NCBI GenBank assembly: GCA_037176885.1
Contig: JAWWNJ010000019.1
Coordinates: forward strand, 1,736,001-1,800,000
Length of the DNA: 64,000 bases
DNA from: Favolaschia claudopus
Taxonomy: Eukaryota > Basidiomycota > Agaricomycetes > Agaricales > Mycenaceae
Direction of reading: 5' to 3'
Shown here: piece by piece, positions 13,063 to 24,256 of the stretch
Position numbering within the stretch: position 1 is the stretch's first letter
Layout: every line of letters begins with the position of its first letter
Translations under genes and position numbers: made by a program
The notes under the pieces: generated by a model
What the model was told of the DNA's origin: nothing
Seen by the model: only the letters and a program-made list of their open reading frames with translations
The model's database searches: none

Positions 13063-14328
13063 ATGGATCGCAAGCTGCACATGCCCGAAGTCTTGGATAT
13101 CATATTCAAGCACCTAGGCTCGCCTAACATCATCTCTGGGTGGCGAGGTAGAGAAGCCGCAGCGTCCCTTGCCGCGCTCGCGAGAACATGCAAAGGATTC
13201 GCAAATCCTGCCCTGGATATCTTATGGAACACTCAATTTAACTTTGAGCCGCTGCTCAACTGCTTTCCTGACGATTTGTGGGATCGCGAGTCGGACGCGA
13301 AGAAACGCCCACCTTCACGGGCATTCTTCTCAGATCGCAATAAACAATGTTTCCAGGCATTCCGGAGGCCGTTACAGTCGTCGGATTGGGACCGGCCACT
13401 GTTCTACTGGGGCCGTATTAGGACATTGCGCATAACCTCCTTTGACGAGGACATGACACCGGTCGCCGTATGGGAGAAGCTTTACCTGTCTCGCCCTTCG
13501 GAACACCTTTTCCCCAAGCTCCAGGAAATAGAATGGATGGCCGAAAACACAGTCGGACTATCCCTGTTTCCAATATTCTACTCCCCGAGAATCACCACCA
13601 TTACCCTCCCTGCCCATGAATGCCCCACCCAGGTTGCGCTTCTATGCGGCCTGGCTACGCGATATCCTAATCTTACCGTGGCTGAGATGGGCGGGATTTA
13701 TCGACAGACCTGTGGACCTCTATTTTTGACAAGCATTTTCGAGTTCCTGACAGTCTGTCGACGTCTCGAATCGCTCTATCTCCCAGGCGCTGATGAGGCT
13801 ATCATCAGACTCATCGCCCAGCTCCCTCGATTGAAGCTCCTCGTTATGTCTGTCTGCGATAACTCCCTGCCAGCAGAGTTTGCTGCCAGGGATCATGTTT
13901 TGTTTCCCGCTCTACAGGAACTTAGTCTATGGTCGACAACTCCAACGGTTAGCTTGGCTTTCATGAAAGCTGCTCATCACCGGGGGTTGAGCGAGATCAA
14001 CTTCTTATTCGAGTCGCAACTCCCATCCGAGAAACAAACTGCTGAACTCTACGCGGCGATCCCTACGAGTTATTCCTCTTCAACGTTGACTTCCCTTCAC
14101 ATCGAAGACGAAGTCGCGTATAGCAACACCGAGATCCCTCTCCAGGACGTCTACCTAGACTATCTCGTTAGCGGAAACACGCTTCGGCTTCTCTTCCCAT
14201 TCACGAATCTCATAAACATCTATTTGAAACCTTTCCATGGATTCGACTTAGACGACAATATCGTCGAGGAAATGGCGCGCGCGTGGAGTCGCGTAGAGAA
14301 ACTTCGCATTATTATGAGCCATGACTAG
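13063..14328 (+). CDS. F-box-like protein, ended by an in-frame TAG
   Basis: The likely start is the ATG at 13063 (MDRKLHMPEVLDIIFKHL). The same frame is open upstream to 12778, but that part overlaps the last exon of the preceding esterase. The N-terminus resembles the short F-box of basidiomycete proteins (LPEVLDIIF type, followed by AALARTCKGFANPALDILW). The remainder is leucine-rich (LRITSFD, LESLYLPG, LQELSLW), consistent with leucine-rich repeats. It ends at TAG 14326-14328, giving 421 residues, but the frame stays open and protein-like beyond (next entry). The presumed role is substrate recognition in an SCF ubiquitin ligase. Confidence 0.75.
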   Translation: MDRKLHMPEVLDIIFKHLGSPNIISGWRGREAAASLAALARTCKGFANPALDILWNTQFNFEPLLNCFPDDLWDRESDAKKRPPSRAFFSDRNKQCFQAFRRPLQSSDWDRPLFYWGRIRTLRITSFDEDMTPVAVWEKLYLSRPSEHLFPKLQEIEWMAENTVGLSLFPIFYSPRITTITLPAHECPTQVALLCGLATRYPNLTVAEMGGIYRQTCGPLFLTSIFEFLTVCRRLESLYLPGADEAIIRLIAQLPRLKLLVMSVCDNSLPAEFAARDHVLFPALQELSLWSTTPTVSLAFMKAAHHRGLSEINFLFESQLPSEKQTAELYAAIPTSYSSSTLTSLHIEDEVAYSNTEIPLQDVYLDYLVSGNTLRLLFPFTNLINIYLKPFHGFDLDDNIVEEMARAWSRVEKLRIIMSHD

Positions 14329-14703
14329 CACTTTGTCAAAGTCCGGACGCACACATCCCTAATTGGTATTCGCTCCCTCGCGAAGCATTGTCTGAAGCTT
14401 CGGAGACTCGAGATATATTTTAACGCGTCGACAATTCCTCCGATCAATGATGTCCAGTTCCCTCCTCAAACGAGTCTCCAGCGGCTAGAGGTGCAGTGTT
14501 CCCCTATTCGTTCTTCTGCTGCGGTCGAGGAATATCTTTTCAAGCTATTCCCGAACCTAATTGAGGTTTGTGCGGACTGTATGGATACGGAACAACGACA
14601 GCGCGCTTGTGGGGCAGTGAGTCGCTGGGAGAAGGTTGAGAAAATTCTGAGGTCAAGGCGGGCGGAGTCGCCTGACTATTTGTCCCCGGATTCGGATTAT
14701 TGA
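14329..14703 (+). pseudogene. in-frame continuation of the F-box gene after the TAG
   Basis: The frame of the gene at 13063 continues directly after the stop for about 124 codons to TGA at 14701-14703. It keeps the leucine-rich style (CLKLRRLEIYF, SLQRLEVQC, FPNLIEV) and a conserved-looking C-terminus (RWEKVEKILRSRR). The full protein would be about 546 residues, close to the 533-residue F-box protein at 6657. The TAG is therefore likely a nonsense mutation, a sequence error or a readthrough stop. I see no intron that would remove it. Confidence 0.7.
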
Positions 14704-15513
14704 CGTTCTTATCTTCGCTACTATACCATCTATGTTACATGGCCCAACCAGTATAAAACACTCTCTTAGAGATTTTAATTAGTCGAGCGATCCCCTAGTT
14801 CGATTCAAAGTTGGACCCTTTCGCAGTGGTTCGCGGCCCGGCTTCCGACTTCAGCCTTCGGGTTAGGGTTACCTCCCTTACCACCTTTCGTCACCCCCAG
14901 GCTTGCTCGTTGGCTACTTCCCGCCTCCAGGTCTTCGACCAGAAGAGACACCCAGTTTTGGATATCAGCTGGACTCTCCTCGCTGTCGAGTCCGGGTCTC
15001 TATGTCTCTCCAGGGTACCGGTGTAAATTCACATCGCGTTGAATGTCTCCATTACAGGCCATTCGCTACAAGCACTCTGCCGGAGTCAATGAAAACGGCG
15101 GTGGTACATAGCAAGGTGTCAACCAGAGCAAGTTTACAGTCAACCGTAGTCTCTGCCCAGGCTTTTCCAATTTCACCGGATTTTCTTGCAGGCTCTGTAC
15201 GTCTGTGGTTTTCTGAAAAAACTTATCCTTATCATGCTCCGGCAGTGCTTTCAGCTGGACCTGTTTTGTCGAGTCGACCTTCCATGGCATTTCGGCTGAG
15301 GCCATTTTCACAAATAAACATCAATTGCCTCCGCGCATCTGCATCCATTTTTGGGTCGCTGAGGTGACATTCCTTCCGTCGATGCAACTTCCGCTCTGCG
15401 ATATTTTCGTCCAAGACACCCATTGGCCACTATTTCGGCCATCATCCCATCTGACAGAAGTCCCCTCGTCGAACTCGCACGACTGCCCTGTCGCTCTGTC
15501 CACGACCACGACG
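14704..15513. other. intergenic region
   Basis: No coding frame or repeat is supported. It separates the F-box gene from the phosphodiesterase gene on the same strand and must contain the promoter of the latter. Confidence 0.5.
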
Positions 15514-16990
15514 ATGCTCCCGCGGCATCTATGGGTGCTCGTAGTCTCCACCACTGCGGCACTTGCCGCTGCGACACCGACCCACTCGACGCGGTACGCA
15601 TACTAACTTCGTCTCTGCTGTATGACCCCTAAATAAGTTGCTATGCAGAGCAACAGTTTGTAACGGGCGCGCAGAGTATTGCTCGCGTCTTTACTCAAAT
15701 GTCACTTATGTCGGCTCCCATGATTCGTTCGCATTCAGCTCCGATCCACTAGCGCGTACGTTTCTTGTTTCCTGTTGTATTCGTATCGTATTTTTGAAAT
15801 CTCACGGAAAACCCCGTTCTAGTTGCCCGAGACCAGGAGGTCAATATCACGGCGCAGTTACAACTGGGCGTACGACTTCTTCAAGCTCAGGGACATATGA
15901 ACGGAAACGTATTGCATTTTTGCCACACAAGTGAGCCCAGTGTCTACTTATTTCAATGTATTAAATCATAAATGAAACTAGGCTGTTCACTCTTCGACGG
16001 TGGAACAGTTCTCAATTACCTGAAGGCCGTGAAGAGGTTCCTCGACGAAAATCCAAACGAAGTCCTCACGCTTCTGTTCACCAATCCCGAAGGACTATCA
16101 CCGCGTACAATTTGGAAGCCTATCTTTGACGCTGCTGGTGCGTTCATTATCCTCCTATCCTGGATCGTTCAACTGACCGTCTCCAGGTATATCTAATATG
16201 ACTTATGTCCCGCCTTCTCTGCCGATGAAGCAAAGCGACTGGCCTACGCTCGGAAACATGATCGATTCCGGAACGCGTGTCATTGTCTTTTTAGATTCTC
16301 AAGCCGATGGCCCGCAACCAGTCAATTTTATTCTGCCGGAGTTTTCTATGGTACGATAACCCAAGTCTCCGTGTCTCTCAGTGTGCCCGAATGCCCACTA
16401 ACAAAATGGCTTTGTACTATAGATCTGGGAAACACCCTTCTCTGTCACGAACGCCTCATCCCCTGTTCCGTCAACCGAATACATGGCCCATTAGCCACTG
16501 AGGATCACATATATCTAATCAACCATTCACTCAATATTAACATTATACCCATCGGCTCGGGTGTAATCATCCCTGATCCTTTGGAGGCGGTGACCACAAA
16601 TGGCGTTACTTCGTGCGTTTGTTTCCTCCCAATCCAACGTATATTTTCGCTATGGGCTGACTGAAACTTGAGCAGAATCTTGGCTCACGCAAACGGCTGC
16701 ACCCCATTGGGCGGAAACAGAGCACCGTCTTTTGTCCTTCTTGATTTTGTAAACCTCGGCGCGGGGTTCCAAGCTGCAGAGATTTTGAACGGAATAAATC
16801 TGTAGGCTATTCCATGTTCTATTCACCCGTCCTGATCTCAACGTTTGATAGCATGCCGAGCGCAAGCTCTACCAATGCTGCTCCCACTTCGAGTAAGAAA
16901 TCAAGCACGATGACTCGGGTTTCACGTGTGCGTCGGGTGTGCCCTGCGATTGGGATGGTTCTGTTACTGTTTTGTTTTGTTTTCTGGTGA
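15514..16990 (+). CDS. secreted PLC-like phosphodiesterase with C-terminal hydrophobic tail
   Basis: Eight exons: 15514-15593, 15649-15755, 15823-15930, 15982-16137, 16187-16350, 16423-16612, 16676-16801, 16852-16990. The start gives a signal peptide (MLPRHLWVLVVSTTAALAAA). The motif YVGSHDSFA has the His typical of the active site of PI-PLC X-domain TIM barrels. Further family features are VRLLQAQGH, FLDENPNEVLTLLFTNPE and TRVIVFLDSQA. The last exon adds a Ser/Thr-rich linker, a basic patch and a hydrophobic end (GMVLLLFCFVFW), suggesting a GPI anchor or tail anchor. Within exon 6 the frame shifts at a CCCC run (16460-16463): one extra C would restore PCSVNRIHGPLA. It is either a lesion or an assembly error. 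The substrate is unknown. Confidence 0.8.
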
Positions 16991-17156
16991 TCCAAGCCTT
17001 TCACCTTGCCACTTTCGAATCCAGCCTCCAACTCATCAACGTCTCGGCAATCGCCGAATTCGGCTCGGGATACCGGACCGCTTGGTCCGCACTTTCAACC
17101 TTGTTCCGAATCGGGAACAAATCAACCCAAGTCCATTGTTCCTAAAACGCTTTAGA

Positions 17157-18092
17157 ATGGACGACTGCCATTCTATAAGAAGCGCCCCAACAGGCGAAGC
17201 TGTCTTAATTTTCCCTCCCCCACCCCACTACTTACCTACTCAATCTCTCAACGACTCCCTAATGACTTCCTCTGTCCTTTCACCATCCACCGTACTGCCT
17301 CATTCTCAACGGCTCCGCCTTATACGCTCAATCCGGAAACTGGGCGATCTCATAACCGAATCGTCTCAATTAGTCGAGGCTCCACTCCCTCCCCCTCGCC
17401 ATACGCACGGCTCCTCCGTATCGACACAACGCGCCGACGTTGAGATCACCTCAGAGGAGGCAGCATGTTCGCCACTTGACACGCCATCTCCGACTTCTGC
17501 AACTACCCGCAGTAGCTTCCTCTCCCTCAGACTTCCCAAATCCTTAATTGGCGATCGTTCCCCACTTTCCCCTTCGTTCAGCTTCAGTCTCCACTCGCCT
17601 TCCACCCCCGTCGTCGACCCAGAGACGCTCAAGGAGCGTAAACTCGCCAAGGTTACCCAAACCCTTGGCGAGAATGTCCCGCCCGAGCTCGTATTCCCTC
17701 CTTCCATTTCCCTCAGCAAGGGGCGCAAGCGCTCTAGTACGATGAGCACCCCGGAATACAGTGCTGTCGACAAGCGTACAGTCTCTGCTGCAGGTGCGGT
17801 GGTGGTTGGACGCAGACGCCACGCTCGCGAGATGTCCCGAGCTACGCTAAAGCACGCAGCGTCTTCGACTTCGTTGCGTGGCGCACATTTGATGGACATC
17901 GAACCGTTCTCGGTCGCCACTCTCGTTCCCGTATCTGGTAGCTTCCCCGATAATGAGCTGGGCGGCGATGACTCCGCTCTGGAGACTGAAGCGATGCATC
18001 GGAAGGAGTTGGGCTGGAGCGGAGAGTGGTCGGGGACTGTGCGCAACATGGAAGACGTTGTGAAGGGGCTCCGTGAGTTGCGGTTGAGATGA
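17157..18092 (+). CDS. conserved hypothetical protein, mostly disordered
   Basis: The frame is open from 16926, but the upstream part overlaps the end of the phosphodiesterase gene, so the ATG at 17157 (MDDCHSIRSAP) is preferred, giving 311 residues. It is rich in Ser, Pro and Arg, with two blocks that look constrained: KERKLAKVTQTLGENVPPEL near the middle and ELGWSGEWSGTVRNMEDVV at the C-terminus. The latter resembles a motif I associate with uncharacterised basidiomycete proteins. No enzyme domain, signal peptide or membrane span is visible. Function unknown, possibly a regulatory or scaffold protein. It is on the same strand, about 170 bp after the phosphodiesterase. Confidence 0.65.
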   Translation: MDDCHSIRSAPTGEAVLIFPPPPHYLPTQSLNDSLMTSSVLSPSTVLPHSQRLRLIRSIRKLGDLITESSQLVEAPLPPPRHTHGSSVSTQRADVEITSEEAACSPLDTPSPTSATTRSSFLSLRLPKSLIGDRSPLSPSFSFSLHSPSTPVVDPETLKERKLAKVTQTLGENVPPELVFPPSISLSKGRKRSSTMSTPEYSAVDKRTVSAAGAVVVGRRRHAREMSRATLKHAASSTSLRGAHLMDIEPFSVATLVPVSGSFPDNELGGDDSALETEAMHRKELGWSGEWSGTVRNMEDVVKGLRELRLR

Positions 18093-19645
18093 TGACGAGA
18101 AAAGTGTGCCTGCCAACAAAATTTCATCCTATTCACGATGAACTGACGCTTCAATTTACTTGCCATTTGGATATCACCCTAATAATTTTCTACTCGATTA
18201 CCTTCTTCTAACTTGCGTTTGTAGCATAGCACGTAAATCAGCGCATCGGTCGTTGTCCGTTGGTTTCCATCTCTACTGTATGATTAGCACAGTTTCTCAT
18301 CGGTGTACTTATTGTTTCATCCACATTGCGCTATTGACATTTTGACTGCTCTGGCTGTACGAGGGAGGATAATATGATCATTGTGTAGCACAAGTCCAGC
18401 AATTGAATATTGAACTCTTGGTCCGGCCTCGCGAACAGTCACATCTCGTGACTATGGTCACATCTCAAGACTCGGCAATTTTCAGTCTTTCCCCCTCATT
18501 CACGCGTTTCGGGACGTGAATCGTGGGCACAACACACCCATTTTGAAAAACGATCGAAAATGAAGGAACTAACTAATTCTCAACACGATGTAGACAGCAT
18601 ATGTCCGGAATTCGTCTATGCGAGGCAATACTCAGAAATGCAGCGAATGCAATGTGACTGTCATCGGACACCCGCGAGTCTATGAGGTCGGGACCTGTCG
18701 GGACCCGGCCTGAGTTTTCCGAGCTTGGCTTGACATAAGATGTGTGGCTATCATTGGGCTATCAGGCACGCTCTATCGTTGCGTTTTTGTTTGCTTTTGA
18801 TATTTTCCTTCTCGAATTTTCTTCGAATGTTTTGGCTCGACGGGTACTTCTTTATAATTTTTGTCGCTTCCACCTTCTCCAGAGTCCATAGCCAAGTTAT
18901 CAAAGAGAAAAACATGCTTACACTTTACTCGTGACGTAACACGCCGATCCCGAATGACAAGTGACATCGAGTAGCGTCAGACACGTCGCGAGCTGGTGAA
19001 AGTAGGCGAAGGTTCGATTTTCGGTCAATCTTTTTTTTGGACGGGCGTCACAGTGACTCACAGTGCACACAGCGTTCATGATGCGCATGTCCCAACTCGA
19101 CGCTTAAAGTCGGATCATCCGAAACCTATTAAAAAACAGTTGCGCCCAGGGATACCTATCTGCCAAGCGGTGGTTCAAACGGTCATGGCATGCCGAAGCC
19201 ACAGACATCGGAATGAGACCGGGAGGAGAACCGGTTTCCCTGATGAGACGCACTGCCCCGACTGGCCCCGACGCTTTATCATCGTTGGTTCAAAAATAGT
19301 CGAATTTCTTTCACCCCTGCCAGACGGTCCTGACATTTTGAAAATCGAGTGAGATGATCCTCTCAATCCAAAATTCCGAGTGCATAGTTTATACCTCTCG
19401 GCGCTCGAGGCAAACGTCGATATACGCCATCCCTTTGCCTCGTTGGGCATGGGAACGGACACAGCGGAACGTCCGGCATCTTGACATGTTTTTCTTGCTT
19501 TCCCACCGCCGTGACTTTCGGGATAAAGACACCGCTACATATACAATGTTAGCCCTGGGATAAAGCTTTCCCTTCAGGGTAGCAACTTCACTTTATTTTC
19601 TTCTATTCTCCCGCCCTTTCTCCTCTTTCTTTCCCCCTACTTTCA
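18093..19645. other. intergenic region
   Basis: No gene is supported. The distal 100 bp before 19646 are pyrimidine-rich (CT-rich), a common feature just upstream of highly expressed fungal genes. Short repeats of GTCACATCTC (about 18440-18470) and GTCGGGACC (about 18690-18710) occur. Confidence 0.45.
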
Positions 19646-21666
19646 ATGTTCAGTCTACACCTACTTTCAAGAAATTTTCCGACTGCTCACACGCTCCTGT
19701 CCTTATCTCTTGTTCTCTGCCTCGCTCGTGCGGTGCTTGCGACGAATCCTTTTGTGCAATACGCTGTCGACTTTCCGGACCCAAACTTTGTTGCGTCGAC
19801 GAAATTCGGGAACAACTTCAATGGGGCTGAGGCTACCATAGTTGCGTGGGCAAATGAGATGGCATCCCACGGGCCATGGAGTGCGTTTACTGCGTGTCAG
19901 TATACTGAACCGAGCTCATCAATATAACAGCGGTTACGAGCAAGCCCGTTGTCGCACCCAGCGGTGACAAACATGACTATATGAGTTGGGCACCATAGTA
20001 AGTCTGGCGACCCACTTGTCCCTGCAGATACTCAATCTTCACAGCGAATGGCCCAATTGTTCGAACGTCAAGAACACTACAGCGTTGTCGCTCGCAGACG
20101 GTAGGTCCCCCGGTGTCAAGATGGTTTTGTTTCTGACAGACTTCCTAGAATCGAAGAAGTGTAATTTTGATTTCAGGGATGGCCAGGTCAACCCTGAACG
20201 ATTCATCATTCAAGACTTCCAGTCGTTTTTCAATCTGTCAGACGCTGTACTCTATAATTCCATCGCGGCGGTTCTACAGAACAAACCCTCGTCCCAATAC
20301 TCGCAGAATGTTGGTAAGCCAAAATTTATTCTTTGTGCTTCGATGTTGTTATTTATGTATACTACAGCGAAGTTCGTGAACACCTGGTTCCTAGATCCCA
20401 ATACCGCGATGAACCCCAATCTCAATTTTGCTCAAATGAATCGAGGGCCTGGCGGGCAATCAGGTGGGTCTTCTCGACTGCATCCCTGACCTCACAGAAA
20501 CGCTAACGCCGGCACACTATGTTTTTCTCAGGCGCCTATACCGGAATTTTGTAAGCCCAATATCTCCCGAGCTCCACCGCTATTCTTCCTCGTGTACTCA
20601 TGTGTTCGCAGAGATCTGAGAGGTTTCGCAAAAATAGCCTCCGGAATTCTCATGCTCAGGAATACCAACAATACCGACTGGACGGCGGACCTCGACTCAC
20701 AGTTTATTGCTTGGTGTAACAAGTACATCCAGTGGCTTGATACGGCGCCGAACGGTCAGACCGCAGCGCATGCGACGAAGTGCGTCTCTATCTATCTTGT
20801 TTGTTTGATTTTCGATGTCCTGCCGCGACGGTTGCTTTTTTTGCGGCAGAGATGATCCCACGTAAATTTAACTTGCTGATATATCTTCCGCTGCGCAGTA
20901 ACCACGGCACAATCTTCATCAATCAGTACGCAGCGTTGAAGCTAATTGTGAAGGACACGTCGAGTGCGGTGAACTGGACGCAGAATTATTTTAATGGGCT
21001 CTTCCAGCATCAGGTTAATAGCTCTGGTAACCAGGTGCGAATATTTTTTTGTTCGCTTGATACAGCGCCGGCTGAGACCAATAAACAAAACCGTGCAGCC
21101 CGAGGAAGCAAGTCGTACGCACCCTTATCATTATCGTAACTTCAACATCGCCGGGATGATCGTACGTCGTCGTCTTTCTGTTTGTTGCCGCCCGAGATAC
21201 CATCTTGGCATCGCTTTACTCGCATCTAACACGAATTCAACAGACCAACGCCCGCCTACTCAAATATGCTAACCCCTCCTCAACACCGTGGAACGCCACA
21301 GCCTCGGGCGCCACCATCCAAACGACCATTGATTTCTTGATGGCGACCGACCCGAACGCAACAGGCGAGTCTGATATCAAGGCCGAGATTTATCCAAATA
21401 TCGCTGCCATTGCGTCGGTATATGGTGATCCGTCTGGTAAATATACGGGGTTCTTGAACGGGACTGGATTCGCATACGCCGACGATCCGACGTTTTTGTG
21501 GGATCAGCCGTTGGCGGGAGGGGATGCGTTGGCGAGTACGAATGGCACTAAAGGTGGCCCTGACAATACGAAGAATGCCGCTCAGTCAAGTAGACCCGCG
21601 GAAGTATTTTCTGTTGCCGCTGTGTCGGTGCTGTTGATTTTGATTTCGGAATCGGTTGGACTGTAG
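19646..21666 (+). CDS. secreted alginate-lyase-like (PF05426-type) protein
   Basis: Ten exons: 19646-19880, 19931-19997, 20045-20100, 20149-20313, 20368-20463, 20532-20550, 20612-20779, 20899-21033, 21099-21161, 21244-21666. The N-terminus has a signal peptide ending near VLATNPF. Family-type motifs in order are PSGDKHDYMSWAPYEWP, LSDAVLYNS, NRGPGGQSGAYTGILDLRG, ATNNHGT (Asn-His of the lyase active region) and RTHPYHYRNFN (an Arg-Tyr-His-Tyr cluster). These match fungal proteins annotated as chondroitin AC/alginate lyase. The end is hydrophobic after a Ser/Asn-rich stretch, suggesting a GPI anchor. Likely role: beta-elimination of a uronic-acid polysaccharide outside the cell; the natural substrate in fungi is uncertain. 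All exons join in frame. Confidence 0.75.
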
Positions 21667-22400
21667 TCTGTAGAACTGGACGGACATTTTTAATACGAAT
21701 TGTTTTAGTTTGTAAACTCGAAATCACTGTAAAGAGGTAAGTTACTAAGTAAATGGGGAGGCACGGAATTTTCTCCGTCTTCCCGAAATTTACCTGCGAC
21801 GGCCTCGAAATGCCGTCCCAAGGGCCAATCTAGCTTGAACAGGTAACACATTGAATTACTCGGATCCCCGTGTAAACATACTCATCGTTGACTGATTTCC
21901 GTTGGGTGAAGGATGTTCATGAAACTGGTATTCCAGACGCACGTAATATATGAAACTAGCTTGAAGCAGAAAGTTCAACCTCCGACTCACTTGCCAACGA
22001 ATACTTTGATGTGCTGATTGGAACGCAAAACTGTGCGAAGAGAACTCAAGTAGACATTGAATCGGGAAGATGAGAGGCGGAGTGATGTTGACTATTTTCC
22101 GCAAGGTATCTCCTCCCCTCGGTTTGTGTGAGAATCTGTATTCAACCGAAATTGAACCAAAGCGCATCTTCCTTCAATTGCACTTGCGATTGGCGCTCTT
22201 TGAATGCAAAAGTAGCGGTTTGTTGCTCTGTCTCTTACAGAAAGTTGGCACACATACCACTCCATGCACAGTGACCATTTCCTAGCCCAGGTGAAGTTGT
22301 GGTTGAAAAGGTTAAACCGGAACCGACCGCCCCGGCGGCCCGTTCGGCTCCGTTGCCGAGTGAGAAGCAATAGCTACACAGGGACAAATATTCCGCTTTG
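21667..22400. other. intergenic region
   Basis: No supported gene. Overlapping short frames on both strands lack domains and exon continuity. It presumably contains the promoter of the Atg27-like gene at 22401. Confidence 0.45.
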
Positions 22401-24256
22401 ATGGCGCGACGAGCATCCTCCGCTTTTCTCCTCCTTCTCACCTTCCTCCTCCTCCCCTTCGCCTACGCGGACGACAAGCCATGTACCGGGAGGAACGCTG
22501 GCAAGTTCTATGACCTCAACAGTCTGCAATCCGCGTAGGTATCCCACTTAAATGCTGCGGCGACGTGGTCAATATGAATTGGTCTTTGGCTCTCGAAAAC
22601 TTTGCAAAAACCCGTCGGAACTTCATTTTCTTGGTTTTTTGTGTTGTATGGGCTTCAATGGATGCTCACCTGTGGCCAGGAAGGATTACACCATGAAAAC
22701 TGCGCAGGGACACGAATTGGTGCTTAGCGCGTGCAAGAGCGTGTCACACGAGACCTGGGGGCTGAAGGTGCAGGATCCCGGAATAGTGGGTGGGTTTGTA
22801 CGGAGGGGACATGGTGACTTCTCTTTGGGGTGCGTTTGTTCATGTATTTTTTTTCCCACTTCCTTCTAATTCATCAATTTGCTTGCGTTTTCTCTTTCCC
22901 TTTGCCAGTCAAATAAACACGACCCTATCCTTCTCTGGTCGGGCGAATTATCCGCATCTAACATACAAATCTGGTTCCAAATGTCTTGACTCGAACGGGA
23001 AGACTATTGAAAATCTGCGTGGGTCGACAGAGATTGAGTTCATCTGCGATCCGTCGGCGGGGAAGGGAAACCCGAGGCTCATAGCGCAGCTACCTCCCGG
23101 TGGCGACGATGAGGCGTGCGCGTGGGTTTTTGAGTGGCGGACGGCGGTACGTCCCTCCCCCTAATTCTTGTTTCATTTTTTTTACTCATATATTTTCGAA
23201 GGCCGCTTGCCCAACGAGCGAGGGCATCACCTTCGGAGGCGTTATCTGGTTCCTATTCATTTCGTGCGTCTCTCCTCTTCCCACTCGGTCCAATCTCTAC
23301 TTCGGCCTAACTTCAAACACATCAAACTATCCAGATTCCTCGTCCTACTAGCACTCTACCTCCTCATCGGCACCCTCTACAACTTCTTCGCCCTCGGGCT
23401 CACAGGAACCGACGCCTTCCCGCGGTTCTCCGTCGCGAGCATGATGTATCACGGACAAGAGGCGTTCAACATGGCGGGAGAGTGGTGGAATTCTGGACGT
23501 GGTCGGTTTTTCTTTCTTATAACTGTTACCATTTGTTGTTGTTCATGATCTCGTCTTCGTTCAGGCGATGGCTTCAAATTCAGCTCCACCGCTCGAGGAC
23601 CAGTCGGGCTCGGCGGTCCCGGTGGGTTCCCGACATCCCATCACCACCAACACGCGCAAGGGCAAGCGGCTCAGAGAGACCCCGAGCACGGCGGCTTCGA
23701 GCGCTCGCGCTCGTCGAGCAATGGAACCAACGCGAACCCCTTCATCCGCAGCGGCGCCTCGGTGCGAAAGGAACGCATGCCACAGCCGCAGCCGCAGCCG
23801 CAGACGAACCCGGCGAGCCACCAGACCCAAGTTATGCAGCCTGGTGCGAATGTGGGTGCGGGGATGGTACCGAGCAATATGCCCGCGCCGATGGGGATGC
23901 CCGTCCCGCCTTCCTTGTCCGGGGCGATGGGCGGGGGTGCGGAGCTGCAGGGGTTGAACCCGGCGAGCCATCAGGCGCAGATGATGGCGGGTATGCCTGT
24001 GCCACATTTGAGTTCTCCTTCTCCAGGGGCGGCAGGGCCGAATACGCAAAACCAAAACCCAAATCAAAATCAGAGTGGGGAGAATGGGAATGGGAGCGAG
24101 AAGCCGCAGCCTACGAGAAGGGAGACGGGGCAGAGTCAGACGTTTGCGGTTGGGGACGATGAGGAGGAGGATGTGGGGGTGGAGGGACAGGTGCAGGTGG
24201 CGGATGTGAGGGGACGGATGGGGGGCGGGGAGGGGGAGGGTGTGATTAGGCTTTGA
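22401..24256 (+). CDS. Atg27-like / mannose-6-phosphate-receptor-homology membrane protein
   Basis: Exons begin at 22401 and include boundaries near 22535/22681, 22828/22909, 23144/23203, 23262/23332 and 23502/23568, ending at TGA 24254-24256. The protein has a signal peptide (MARRASSAFLLLLTFLLLPFAYA), a cysteine-containing lumenal domain (CTGR, LSACK, KCLDSNG, IEFICD, EACAWVFEWRT) of the MRH/Atg27 type, and a C-terminal membrane span (WFLFISFLVLLALYLLIG, residues joined across an intron). Atg27 proteins are single-pass membrane proteins cycling between vacuole, Golgi and the Atg9 compartment in autophagy. Unusual here is the long, disordered cytosolic tail rich in Gln, Pro, Asn, Gly and Met (about 200 residues) instead of a short tail. 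Confidence 0.75.

Noticed and set aside
23482..24162. 226-codon frame overlapping the Atg27-like tail
   Set aside because: It is a shadow frame of the GC-rich tail; the frame that continues the membrane protein through its last intron is the other one.
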